Positions 16,636 to 25,001 of a stretch of 64,000 nucleotides of DNA are shown here, one piece after another. Within the stretch, counting starts at the first letter, position 1; each line of letters begins with the position of its first letter. The translations under genes were made by a program, and so were the position numbers. Location: NCBI RefSeq assembly GCF_001905595.1, contig NZ_LIXI01000012.1, positions 62,001-126,000 of the forward strand. The letters are read 5' to 3'. The notes under the pieces are model-generated. The model was not told the DNA's origin. It made no database searches and saw only the letters and a list, made by a program, of their open reading frames with translations. This stretch comes from Streptomyces sp. CB00316 (GTDB lineage Bacteria > Actinomycetota > Actinomycetes > Streptomycetales > Streptomycetaceae).

Positions 16636-17295
16636 ATGGCACGACCGCAGCGCATTGTCCTCGTCCGGCACGGCGAGTCCGAGGGCAACGCCGACGACAC
16701 GGTGTACGAGCGGGAGCCCGACCACGCGCTCCGGCTCACCGCGACGGGTCTGCGGCAGGCCGGGGAGACCGGGGCGCGGCTGCGTGAGCAGTTCGGCGAG
16801 GAGCGGGTGAGCGTCTACATCTCCCCCTACCGGCGCACCCACGAGACGTTCCGGGCCTTCGGCCTGGACCCCGCCCTGGTCAGGGTCCGCGAGGAGCCCC
16901 GGCTGCGCGAGCAGGACTGGGGCAACTGGCAGGACCGGGACGACGTACGGCTCCAGAAGGCCTACCGGGACGCCTACGGACACTTCTTCTACCGCTTCGC
17001 CCAGGGGGAGTCCGGCGCCGACGTCTACGATCGGGTGGGCGCGTTCCTGGAGAGCCTGCACCGCAGCTTCGAGGAGCCGGACCACCCCGAGAACGTCCTG
17101 CTCGTCACGCACGGACTGACCATGCGGCTGTTCTGCATGCGATGGTTCCACTGGTCGGTCGCCGAGTTCGAATCGCTCTCCAACCCGGGCAACGGGGAGA
17201 CGAGGGCCCTGCTCCTCGGCGAGAACGGCCGCTACACCCTCGACCGGCCCTTCCAGCGCTGGCGCACCCCTGAGCCGTACGGCCGCACCGGATAG
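16636..17295 (+). CDS. Histidine phosphatase superfamily protein (phosphoglycerate-mutase-like)
   Basis: The 219-residue enzyme has the branch-1 histidine phosphatase signature RHGESEGN (residues 11-18) with the phosphorylated His, the acid/base region REEPRLREQDWGNW, and the second catalytic His in LLVTHGLTMR. Family members dephosphorylate sugars, nucleotides or proteins; the substrate here is not deducible. The gene seems leaderless (TAGGGT box 6 nt upstream) and sits behind phased direct repeats that may be a regulator site. Twelve nt separate it from the ADP-ribosylglycohydrolase gene, so the two are probably co-transcribed. Confidence 0.88.
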   Translation: MARPQRIVLVRHGESEGNADDTVYEREPDHALRLTATGLRQAGETGARLREQFGEERVSVYISPYRRTHETFRAFGLDPALVRVREEPRLREQDWGNWQDRDDVRLQKAYRDAYGHFFYRFAQGESGADVYDRVGAFLESLHRSFEEPDHPENVLLVTHGLTMRLFCMRWFHWSVAEFESLSNPGNGETRALLLGENGRYTLDRPFQRWRTPEPYGRTG

Positions 17296-17307
17296 AGTGG
17301 CAGGGCG

Positions 17308-18216
17308 ATGACCGTTGATTCTGCTTCCGAGCGGCGCTTCGAACGCGCCCTGGCCAGCCTGCGTGGCCTGTCCGTGGGAGACGCCCTGGGCTCCCAGTTC
17401 TTCGTCCCGGTCAACTACCCGCTGCTCAAACAGCGCGTCCTGCCGGCAGGCCCCTGGCAGTGGACCGACGACACCGAGATGGCCTCCTCGGTCCTGGCCG
17501 TGCTCGCCGCCCACGGCCGCGTGGACCAGGACGCGCTCGCGCACTCCTTCGCCGATCACCACGACTTCGACCGGGGCTACGGCCCCGCCGTGAACCGGTT
17601 GCTCCGGCTGGTGCGGGAGGGCGGCGACTGGCGCGAGCTGGCGTCGGCGCTCTTCAAGGGGCAGGGGTCGTGGGGCAACGGTTCGGCCATGCGGATCGCC
17701 CCGCTCGGCGCCTGGTACGCGGACGACCCGGAGCAGGCCACCCACCAGGCCGAGATCTCCTCGTACACCACCCACCAGCACCGTGAGGCCGTCGTCGGTG
17801 CGATGGCCGTCGCGGCGGCCGCCTCGCTCGCCGCGGCCCCGGGCGGGCCGCCGAAACCCGAGGAGCTCCTCGACGGCGTCATCGCGCTCGTGCCCCGCAG
17901 CGCGGTCGGCGCCGGGCTGCGCCGGGCCCGCGACATGCTCGACTACCAGGACGCCGGGACGGTCGCCGCGGTCCTCGGCAACGGCCGCAGGACCAGCGCC
18001 CACGACACCGTGCCGTTCGCCCTCTGGTCGGCGGCCAGGAGCCTCGGAAACTTCGAGGAGGCCTTCTGGCTGACGGCACAGGCGGGCGGCGACGTCGACA
18101 CGACCTGCGCCATCGTCGGGGGAGTCGTCGCCGCGGGTACGGCCGGAGCACCGCCCGCCGACTGGCTGGCGCAGACGGAGGCACCCCCCGGCTGGCTGCT
18201 CCCGGAGCGGCGCTGA
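17308..18216 (+). CDS. ADP-ribosylglycohydrolase family protein (DraG-like)
   Basis: The 302-residue protein belongs to the ADP-ribosyl-hydrolase fold: GLSVGDALGSQF at the N-terminus, the dinuclear metal motif WTDDTEMA at about residues 51-58, GSWGNGSAMRIAPLG and the C-terminal metal ligands in GGDVDTTCAIVGG. These enzymes remove ADP-ribose from proteins or act on ADP-ribosylated small molecules. The ATG at 17308 lies 12 nt after the phosphatase stop. TAGAGT at 17293-17298 could give it an independent promoter with a very short leader. The target substrate is unknown. Confidence 0.9.
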   Translation: MTVDSASERRFERALASLRGLSVGDALGSQFFVPVNYPLLKQRVLPAGPWQWTDDTEMASSVLAVLAAHGRVDQDALAHSFADHHDFDRGYGPAVNRLLRLVREGGDWRELASALFKGQGSWGNGSAMRIAPLGAWYADDPEQATHQAEISSYTTHQHREAVVGAMAVAAAASLAAAPGGPPKPEELLDGVIALVPRSAVGAGLRRARDMLDYQDAGTVAAVLGNGRRTSAHDTVPFALWSAARSLGNFEEAFWLTAQAGGDVDTTCAIVGGVVAAGTAGAPPADWLAQTEAPPGWLLPERR

Positions 18217-18311
18217 CCGTACGGGCCCTCCGACCGTGCGAACCCTGCTGCGGAAGCGGACGGGCCGACCGTCTGTCACGGTCCTGCCACAGGCCTCACT
18301 CTGAGTGTTCG

Positions 18312-18325
18312 CGAACACCGGTTCG
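18312..18325. promoter_or_regulatory. Putative SOS box upstream of the DUF4173 gene
   Basis: CGAACACCGGTTCG matches CGAAC-N4-GTTCG at all ten specified positions. It lies between possible -35 and -10 (TAGCCT, 18330-18335) elements, so bound LexA would block the promoter. The start codon is at 18455. Confidence 0.65.
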
Positions 18326-18454
18326 GCATTAGCCTTTCGATCACGCCGTCCCCTGGTCGATCTTCACCCGACCTCCATGGGCGCGCGCCGAATGAGATGC
18401 CGGGACCACGCGCCCCCTGGGGTGTGCGCGGGCGCTCGGTGGGGGAGGGGTCCC

Positions 18455-20218
18455 ATGTCCGAACAACCGCCCGGGGCATCCGAGCCGCCCAAGGCGTCAG
18501 GCCCGCCGGCCGACGGCTCACCGACTCCGCCGTCGCCGTCATCATCGCCGGCACCGCAGCCCGGCCCCCACGCGACCCAGGGCGTCGAGCCACCGGCCAC
18601 CCCCGCGCACCTGCACGCCCAGCGGCAGCGGGTCCAGGGGGCGCAGCAGACCTGGCAGCCCGGCCGCCCCTGGCAGCCTCCCGTCAAGGGCCCCGGCGCG
18701 ACGGCCGAGCTGCGCCCGGCCGCACCCCCGCTGATCCCGCCCGCCGTCCTCTGGGCCGCCCTGGCCACCGCCGTACTCAGCGCGCTCCTGCTCGGCGACG
18801 GCCTCGGGGTGAACCTCCTGATCGTGGCGGTGCCCGCCGCCCTGGCCGCCGGGTTCGCCGCCCGGGCAGCGGGGCGCCGACTGCGGCCCTGGACCGCCAC
18901 CTGGGCCGTCGGAGGTCTCGCCCTGCTCGCGGTGCCCGCGCTGCGGGACGCGGGCTGGCCGACCTTCCTGGCCGTCGTGTCGGCCTTCGCCCTGGGCTCG
19001 CTCGCGCTGCACGGCAGCCGGAGCTGGCTCGGCGTGCTGATCGGCTCCGTGGGCACCCTGGACTCGGTCGCGGCGGGGATCCGGTGGGGCTGGCGCGGGG
19101 TACGGGAGCGGGCCGACGACTCCCGCGGGCGCTGGGGCACCGCCGTACGCACCACGGCCGTGGCCGTCGGGCTCCTCGTGGTGTTCGGGACGCTCTTCGC
19201 CAGCGCCGACGCCGCCTTCGCCGACCTGCTGGGCAGGCTCACCCCCGATGTGTCGATCGTCGATGGCCCGTTGCGGACGTTCCTCTTCCTCGTCGGCCTC
19301 GTGGGCGCGCTGGCCGCCGCCCGCACCGCCGCCGCCCCTGTGCGCTGGGACGGACTCACCGTCAAGGCGGGCAAACCCCGGGGACGTACGGAGTGGGCGC
19401 TTCCGCTCATCGTCCTCGACCTGCTCTTCGGTGCGTTCATCACCCTCCAGCTCGTCGTCCTCCTCGGGGGTTACGACAAGGTGCGGGAGAAGACCGGGCT
19501 CGACCACGCCGAGTACGCCCGCCAGGGCTTCTGGCAGCTGCTCTGGGCCACCCTGCTCACCCTCCTCGTGATCGCCCTGGCCCTGCGCTGGGCGCCGCGC
19601 GGCGGCAGCCGGGACCGGACGCTGGTACGCACCGTGCTGGGCACCCTCTGCGTGCTCACCCTGGTCGTCGTCGCCTCGGCTCTGCGCCGCATGGACCTGT
19701 ACGTCGAGGAGTACGGGCTGACCAGGCTCCGGATCTCCGTGGCCGCGATGGAGCTCTGGCTCGGCGTCGTGTTCGTCCTGATCCTGGCCGCCGGGGTCTT
19801 CGGCGCCAGGTTCCTGCCGCGCGCGATCGCGGTCAGCGCCGCGGCCGCCGTACTGGCCTTCGGGGTGATCTCCCCGGACTCGGTGGTCGCCGAGCAGAAC
19901 GTCCAGCGCTTCGAGGACGACCGCACCTCGATCGACCTCGACTACCTCAAGAACCTCTCCGCCGACGCCGTACCCGCCCTCGACAAGCTGCCGGAGCCGC
20001 AGCGCTCCTGTGCGCTCCGGGTCATCCAAGGCGAACTGCGCGGCTCCGACTCCCCCTGGTACGCCACCAGCTGGGGCGAGGCTCGGGCCGAGGAGATCCT
20101 CCGCGAGCGCCCCGCGACCGCCGACCACCGCACCTGCTACGGCCTGGGCACGGACGGTGTACGGGAAGGCGAGCGGGACGGCTACGAGCAGGACCACGAC
20201 GACTACGACCCCTACTGA
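18455..20218 (+). CDS. DUF4173/DUF4153-type polytopic membrane protein
   Basis: The 587-residue protein has a Pro/Ser-rich cytoplasmic N-terminus (about 95 residues), then roughly nine to ten hydrophobic segments, a central GRTEWALPLIVLDLLFGAF block and the family-typical YDKVREKTGLDHAEYARQGFWQLL, and a soluble, acidic C-terminal tail of about 120 residues containing two cysteines. The ATG at 18455 follows GGGGGAGGGG. Members of this family are of unknown function; some lie near sensor kinases. A perfect SOS-box sequence in its promoter region suggests control by LexA, which would place it in the DNA-damage response. No neighbouring gene helps further. Confidence 0.8.
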   Translation: MSEQPPGASEPPKASGPPADGSPTPPSPSSSPAPQPGPHATQGVEPPATPAHLHAQRQRVQGAQQTWQPGRPWQPPVKGPGATAELRPAAPPLIPPAVLWAALATAVLSALLLGDGLGVNLLIVAVPAALAAGFAARAAGRRLRPWTATWAVGGLALLAVPALRDAGWPTFLAVVSAFALGSLALHGSRSWLGVLIGSVGTLDSVAAGIRWGWRGVRERADDSRGRWGTAVRTTAVAVGLLVVFGTLFASADAAFADLLGRLTPDVSIVDGPLRTFLFLVGLVGALAAARTAAAPVRWDGLTVKAGKPRGRTEWALPLIVLDLLFGAFITLQLVVLLGGYDKVREKTGLDHAEYARQGFWQLLWATLLTLLVIALALRWAPRGGSRDRTLVRTVLGTLCVLTLVVVASALRRMDLYVEEYGLTRLRISVAAMELWLGVVFVLILAAGVFGARFLPRAIAVSAAAAVLAFGVISPDSVVAEQNVQRFEDDRTSIDLDYLKNLSADAVPALDKLPEPQRSCALRVIQGELRGSDSPWYATSWGEARAEEILRERPATADHRTCYGLGTDGVREGERDGYEQDHDDYDPY

Positions 20219-20313
20219 TCCCACCCCGGAGGGACGCCCCTCGGCCGAATCTCGGTGTGCACGGTGCCCCGGGGTGTCGCTGCCGTCGCTCTCGGCGTAC
20301 GCTGGCTGGCGCC

Positions 20314-21024
20314 ATGCCGTACGAACCACCCACGCACACCGTCGAGCGCTCGCTTCGCGCTACCACCGGTGCCAGGACCGTTGCCGGTGTCGACGAGGTC
20401 GGACGCGGAGCGTGGGCCGGGCCCGTCACCGTGTGTGCCGCGGTCACCGGCCTGCGCCGACCGCCCGAAGGCCTCACCGATTCCAAGCTGTTGACGCCGC
20501 TGCGGCGTGCCCAGCTCGCCCCCGTGCTGGAGAGCTGGGTCACCGCCCACGCCCTGGGGCACGCATCCCCAAGGGAGATCGACGACCTCGGCATGACCGC
20601 GGCGCTCCGGCTCGCCGCCGTACGGGCCCTGGAGGGGCTGCCGGTGCGGCCCGACGCGGTGATTCTCGACGGCAAGCACGACTACCTGGGCGCCCCCTGG
20701 AAGGTCCGTACGGTCATCAAGGGCGACCAGTCCTGTATCGCTGTGGCGGCCGCCTCGGTCATCGCCAAGGTGTACCGCGACCGGATGATGGCCGAACTGG
20801 GCGGGGAGTCCGAGGAGTACACGGACTTCGCCTTCGGTGCCAACGCGGGGTATCCCTCGCCGGTGCACCGGGCCGCACTGGAGGAGCGGGGGCCCACGCC
20901 CCATCACCGCCTCTCCTGGGCGTACCTGGACGCGCTGCCCCGGTGGCAGCACCTGAAGAAGGTCCGTTTTTCCGCCGAGGCGGCCGCACTCGAAAGCGGG
21001 GGCCAGCTCGGCTTCGAATTCTGA
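20314..21024 (+). CDS. rnhB: Ribonuclease HII
   Basis: The 236-residue endonuclease cleaves RNA in RNA-DNA hybrids and at single ribonucleotides in DNA. Catalytic carboxylates are in GVDEVGRGAWAGPV (Asp-Glu, residues 26-27), in ILDGKHDY and in the region after CIAVAAASVIAKVYRDR; the C-terminal GYPSPVHRAAL and PHHRLSW motifs are family-typical. The ATG at 20314 has no good Shine-Dalgarno; TACGCT at 20298 may be a -10 for a short leader. The RNase HII role fits the neighbouring ribonucleotide reductase and repair genes. Confidence 0.95.
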   Translation: MPYEPPTHTVERSLRATTGARTVAGVDEVGRGAWAGPVTVCAAVTGLRRPPEGLTDSKLLTPLRRAQLAPVLESWVTAHALGHASPREIDDLGMTAALRLAAVRALEGLPVRPDAVILDGKHDYLGAPWKVRTVIKGDQSCIAVAAASVIAKVYRDRMMAELGGESEEYTDFAFGANAGYPSPVHRAALEERGPTPHHRLSWAYLDALPRWQHLKKVRFSAEAAALESGGQLGFEF

Positions 21025-21047
21025 TCGCGCGCAGGCGCCCACCAGCG

Positions 21048-21737
21048 ATGCCGACCGACCACGTCGGCCCCCGACCAACCACCTTCCTGCCTCTCTTCCT
21101 CCAGGAGCCTCAGATTCACGAGAGTGCCCAGGGTCCCCGCGTCACTCCGGCCGCCGGCCGTACCGCGCCGACCCCCCGCCCCGTACCAGGTCCGCGTTCC
21201 GCGGCCACGCCGCGTCCCGGCCGTCCGGTCCCCGGCCCCGCGCGCCCCACGCCTCCGGCACAGCGCGCAGACCCCGCACCCACACCCGCGCCCGCACCGG
21301 CTCCCGTAGCGCCGACGAGCGCTCCGAGCCGGCCGGAGAATCGTTCCGCGCCGCGGCTCCAGCTGATCCCGGCCCCGGCGGGCGGAGCCCTCGACGCGGC
21401 CGAGGAAGCGGTCGACCTGCTGCTGGAGTCCGGCCGCGCGCCGGGCGACATCCTGGTGCTCACCACCGGTGAGCAGCACCCGTGGGCCGCCCACGAGCTG
21501 TCCTTCGGCGACGTCGCGTACTGGGCCCAGCAGGACGCCGGCGACGACGTCTTCTTCGCGGACGCCTCCGCGGTCGACCGGGCGAAGCCCCGGCCCGTCG
21601 TCGTCGTGGCGGTCAACGGGGACGCCGGTGACACCGTCGCCCGCGCGCTGCCCGTCGCACGTGACCGCGCCGCCGCGCTGCTGATCGTCTGCGGAGACCC
21701 GCAGACGATCAACTCCGCACTCGGCGCGGCTGTCTGA
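21048..21737 (+). CDS. Helicase C-terminal-domain-like protein lacking a motor core
   Basis: The 229-residue frame starts at ATG 21048. About the first 95 residues are Pro/Ala/Thr-rich and disordered. The rest (LQLIPAPAGGALDAAEEAVDLLLESG to the end) reads like the last domain of UvrD/Rep-type helicases: EAVDLLLESGRAPGDILVLTTG, YWAQQDAGDDVFFADASAVDRAKPRPVVVVAVN and RDRAAALLIVCGDP, but no Walker A or DEAD motif is present. It could be a regulatory remnant that binds DNA or a partner helicase. Similar stand-alone proteins seem to exist next to rnhB in other Streptomyces (memory, not checked). The start is uncertain because there is no clear ribosome-binding site. Confidence 0.65.
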   Translation: MPTDHVGPRPTTFLPLFLQEPQIHESAQGPRVTPAAGRTAPTPRPVPGPRSAATPRPGRPVPGPARPTPPAQRADPAPTPAPAPAPVAPTSAPSRPENRSAPRLQLIPAPAGGALDAAEEAVDLLLESGRAPGDILVLTTGEQHPWAAHELSFGDVAYWAQQDAGDDVFFADASAVDRAKPRPVVVVAVNGDAGDTVARALPVARDRAAALLIVCGDPQTINSALGAAV

Positions 21738-21759
21738 ACCGCCGTACCGGTCGTCCCAG

Positions 21760-21793
21760 GAGCCCCGGCCGCCGTCACAAGCGGCCGGGGCTC
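21760..21793. terminator. Bidirectional terminator hairpin
   Basis: A perfect 13-bp stem beginning GAGCCCCGGCCGC with the 8-nt loop CGTCACAA, located between two convergent genes. Confidence 0.85.
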
Positions 21794-21814
21794 ACCTTCC
21801 GGTGTGCTCTCCGT

Positions 21815-22465
21815 TCACCGGGCGGCCGAGCGGCGCAGCGCCTGGGCGGATCCGCCACCGGTCCGCGTCAGCGCGGGCTGCTGTTCGGTGACGAGGTCGG
21901 CCAGCGGGGCCGGCTCCGACAGGGAGCTGGGCCGCCGTCCGCCCCGCCCTTCGCCGAGCACCTGCCAACCGCCGCCGGTCAGCGTGATGTAGGCACCGCA
22001 CCGGAGCCCGTGCAGGGTGCAGGCGTCCCGCAGGCCCCACATCCACGCGCCGTCCTCCTCGGTCCACCGTTCGTCGCCGTCGCGGCAGTAGAGAAGCACG
22101 GCTGTGCGCACCGGAGTACGCCGGCGCAGATCGTGCGGGATGACGCGCCGCAGATGAGCGAGCAGGGCGTTGCGGAAGTCCCAGCCGTCCGCCGCCACCG
22201 TGTCCCGGCGCGTGAACGAGGCGCTCGCCGTGAGCCTTTCCTCATGGTCCAGGACCGCGACGACGGCGGTGGCGGGTGTCGGGCGGTGCCGGGAGTGCAG
22301 CCCGCTGACGACCTCGCGCGGACTGCGCAGCAGCGGTATCCCCGCCGAGGCCCACTCGGCCGGTTCCAGCATCCGGGCAAGGCGGTTGACGGAGTCCGCG
22401 GCACCCGGTGGGGTCGAGAACGCCGATATCGAAGTGGCTGAGGACGGGGCGAATCCGAAGGTCAT
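21815..22465 (-). CDS. Conserved hypothetical protein
   Basis: The 216-residue protein begins MTFGFAPSS; the ATG at 22465 follows GAAGGGAGG and is preferred over the open upstream extension. I see no named domain. There is an alpha/beta pattern (TAVVAVLDHEERLTASASFTR, VRTAVLLYCRDGDERW) and WMWGLRDACTLHGLRCG followed by AYITLTGGGWQ, reminiscent of a small nucleotide- or ligand-binding domain related to RadC-like or JAB proteins, but I would not assign it. It is convergent with the helicase-like gene and divergent from recQ. Confidence 0.7.
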   Translation of the reverse strand: MTFGFAPSSATSISAFSTPPGAADSVNRLARMLEPAEWASAGIPLLRSPREVVSGLHSRHRPTPATAVVAVLDHEERLTASASFTRRDTVAADGWDFRNALLAHLRRVIPHDLRRRTPVRTAVLLYCRDGDERWTEEDGAWMWGLRDACTLHGLRCGAYITLTGGGWQVLGEGRGGRRPSSLSEPAPLADLVTEQQPALTRTGGGSAQALRRSAAR

Positions 22466-22806
22466 GGTCCTCCCTTCGCTACGCGCCCATGGTGCGGGCA
22501 GGGTCGAGTGAGGGCGCGCCGCGGCACAGCCCTTCCGGGCCCGACGAGAACTGTGCGGGGAGCAGTCCCAATTCTTCCTGGCGTATCGGCAGGCGGCAAC
22601 GAGCAATTGGCGCAACTGACGGGAATCAGCCGGAATGACACTGATATCCCTGCCCGGCCCCGGCCCGGATGACGCGTCCCGTCACCCCTGAACCGCGAGG
22701 ACCAGCGGGCACACCCCCTGGACTCCGGCGGCAGGGGGTGTGGGTGAAGCGGCCGTCACGCGGAGTGAAGTCGTCGATTGTCCCAGGCATCGGGTTGCAT
22801 GGGGGT
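22466..22806. other. Divergent region before the RecQ gene
   Basis: This 341-bp gap must contain two divergent promoters. A hairpin with an 11-bp perfect stem (CACACCCCCTG) and an 11-nt loop spans 22710-22742, 64 nt before the RecQ start; it may be an attenuator or mRNA structure. I found no SOS box here. Confidence 0.45.
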
Positions 22807-24966
22807 ATGGACAACCAGGAGCTCCGCGCCGAAGCCGATGCCGTTCTCGCCGAGCTCGTGGGCGACCCGGGGGGTTCGGCGCGCTTGCGGGAGGACCAGT
22901 GGCAGGCGGTGGCGGCCCTGGTGGAGGAGCGTCGACGCGCATTGGTGGTGCAGCGCACCGGCTGGGGCAAGTCGGCGGTGTACTTCGTGGCCACGGCTCT
23001 GCTGCGCCGACGCGGTTCGGGCCCCACGGTGATCATCTCGCCGCTGCTCGCCCTGATGCGCAACCAGGTCGATTCGGCCGCGCGGGCCGGCATCCGGGCG
23101 CGCACGATCAATTCGGCCAACCCTGAGGAGTGGGAGACGATCTACGGGGAGGTCGAGCGAGGCGAGACCGATGTGCTCCTCGTCAGCCCCGAGCGCCTCA
23201 ACTCCGTGGACTTCCGGGATCAGGTGCTGCCCCGGCTCGCGGCCACGACGGGCCTGCTGGTGGTCGACGAGGCGCACTGCATCTCCGACTGGGGCCATGA
23301 CTTCCGCCCCGACTACCGCCGGCTGCGCACCATGCTCACCGAGCTCCCGCAGGGAGTTCCGGTGCTGGCCACCACCGCGACCGCCAACTCCCGGGTGACC
23401 GCGGACGTCGCCGAGCAGCTCGGTACCGGGACCGGAGAGGCCCTGGTGCTGCGCGGCCCGCTGGAGAGGGAAAGCCTGCGCCTCGGCGTCATCCAGCTCC
23501 CGGACGCCGCGCACCGCCTGGCGTGGCTCGCCGAACACCTCGACGAGTTGCAGGGCTCGGGCATCATCTACACCCTCACGGTCGCCGCTGCCGAGGAGGC
23601 GACCGCCTTTCTGCGCCAACGCGGTTTCCCCGTGGCCTCGTACACCGGGAAGACGGAGAACGCGGACCGGCTGCAGGCCGAGATCGACCTGCAGGAGAAC
23701 CGCGTGAAGGCGCTGGTCGCGACGTCGGCGCTGGGTATGGGCTACGACAAGCCGGACCTGGGCTTCGTGGTGCACCTGGGGTCGCCGTCCTCGCCGATCG
23801 CCTACTACCAGCAGGTCGGGCGTGCGGGTCGCGGTGTGGCCCACGCCGATGTGCTGCTGCTGCCGGGCAAGGAGGACGAGGCCATCTGGCGCTATTTCGC
23901 CGACACGGCCTTCCCGCCCGAAGAGCAGGTCCGGCAGACCCTGTCGGCCCTCGCGGGTGCGGGACGGCCGCTCTCGGTGCCCGCCCTGGAGGCGGCGGTG
24001 GACCTCCGGCGCAACCGGCTGGAGTCGATGCTGAAGGTGCTGGACGTCGACGGCGCGGTCAAGCGGGTCAAGGGCGGCTGGACGGCCACGGGCGCCGAGT
24101 GGGTGTACGAGGCCAAGCGCTACGCGTGGGTCGCCGAGCAGCGGGCGTCCGAGCAGCAGGCCATGCGCGACTACGCGAGCACTTCCGGGTGCCGGATGGA
24201 GTTCCTGCGCCGGCAACTGGACGACGAGGGAGCCGCTCCGTGCGGCCGCTGTGACAACTGCGCGGGAGCCTGGGTCGACCGCTCCGTCTCGGCGGAGACG
24301 CTGACGGGAGCGACGAAGGAACTGGACCGCCCCGGGGTGGAGGTCGAGCCCCGCCGGATGTGGCCGACGGGCATGCCAGCACTGGGCATCGACCTCAAGG
24401 GGCGGATCCCGGCCAAGGAGCAGTGCGCCACCGGGCGTGCCCTGGGGCGGCTCTCCGACATCGGCTGGGGCAATCGGCTGCGCCCGCTGCTGGCGGACGA
24501 CGCGCCCGACGGACCGGTCCCCGACGACGTCCTGCGGGCGGCCGTGACGGTCCTCGCCGACTGGGCGCGCTCTCCGGGCGGCTGGGCGTCGGACGGCCCG
24601 GACGTCCCGGCCCGACCGGTGGGAGTCGTCGCCGTACCGTCCCTGACCCGGCCGCAACTGGTCGGTTCCCTCGCCCAGGGGATCGCGGCGGTCGGCCGCC
24701 TCCCGTTCCTGGGTTCCCTGACGTACACCGGGGCGAACGGCGCCCACGCCGCGCGCCGCAGCAACTCGGCTCAGCGCCTGAAGGCACTCTCGGGAGCCTT
24801 CGCGGTCCCCGAGGAACTGGCCCTCGCCCTCGCAGGCTCCCCCGGTCCCGTCCTGCTGGTGGACGACTGCACGGACTCCGGGTGGACCCTGGCAGTCGCT
24901 GCCCGTCTGCTCCGCCGGGCAGGCGGTGAACAGGTTCTTCCCCTGGTTCTCGCCGCGGGAGGCTGA
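22807..24966 (+). CDS. RecQ-family ATP-dependent DNA helicase with C-terminal phosphoribosyltransferase-like domain
   Basis: The 719-residue protein has a complete RecQ core: motif I as RTGWGKSAVYF, DEAHCISDWGHDFRPDYRRL, SALGMGYDKPDLGFVVHLG and YYQQVGRAGRG. A zinc-binding region follows with CRMEFLRRQ and CGRCDNC. The last 150 residues differ from E. coli RecQ: VLLVDDCTDSGWTLAVAARLL matches the PRPP-binding loop of type I phosphoribosyltransferases, preceded by a ComF-like PVGVVAVPSLTRP. Such fusions occur in actinobacterial RecQ-like helicases. The role is DNA repair or fork processing; the reason for the phosphoribosyltransferase-like module is unknown. The start at ATG 22807 has only GGGGG immediately upstream, so translation initiation is atypical. 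Confidence 0.9.
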   Translation: MDNQELRAEADAVLAELVGDPGGSARLREDQWQAVAALVEERRRALVVQRTGWGKSAVYFVATALLRRRGSGPTVIISPLLALMRNQVDSAARAGIRARTINSANPEEWETIYGEVERGETDVLLVSPERLNSVDFRDQVLPRLAATTGLLVVDEAHCISDWGHDFRPDYRRLRTMLTELPQGVPVLATTATANSRVTADVAEQLGTGTGEALVLRGPLERESLRLGVIQLPDAAHRLAWLAEHLDELQGSGIIYTLTVAAAEEATAFLRQRGFPVASYTGKTENADRLQAEIDLQENRVKALVATSALGMGYDKPDLGFVVHLGSPSSPIAYYQQVGRAGRGVAHADVLLLPGKEDEAIWRYFADTAFPPEEQVRQTLSALAGAGRPLSVPALEAAVDLRRNRLESMLKVLDVDGAVKRVKGGWTATGAEWVYEAKRYAWVAEQRASEQQAMRDYASTSGCRMEFLRRQLDDEGAAPCGRCDNCAGAWVDRSVSAETLTGATKELDRPGVEVEPRRMWPTGMPALGIDLKGRIPAKEQCATGRALGRLSDIGWGNRLRPLLADDAPDGPVPDDVLRAAVTVLADWARSPGGWASDGPDVPARPVGVVAVPSLTRPQLVGSLAQGIAAVGRLPFLGSLTYTGANGAHAARRSNSAQRLKALSGAFAVPEELALALAGSPGPVLLVDDCTDSGWTLAVAARLLRRAGGEQVLPLVLAAGG

Positions 24967-25001
24967 GCCTCCCGGTCCGCGGGTGAGACCGGAGCCGGCC
25001 T

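Noticed and set aside
17293..17298. Leaderless promoter for the ADP-ribosylglycohydrolase gene
   Set aside because: TAGAGT lies 9 nt from the ATG, slightly too far, and the gene is likely co-transcribed with the phosphatase.
22710..22742. Terminator before the RecQ gene
   Set aside because: The hairpin does not follow a gene on either strand; it may be a leader structure, so it is mentioned only within the intergenic entry.
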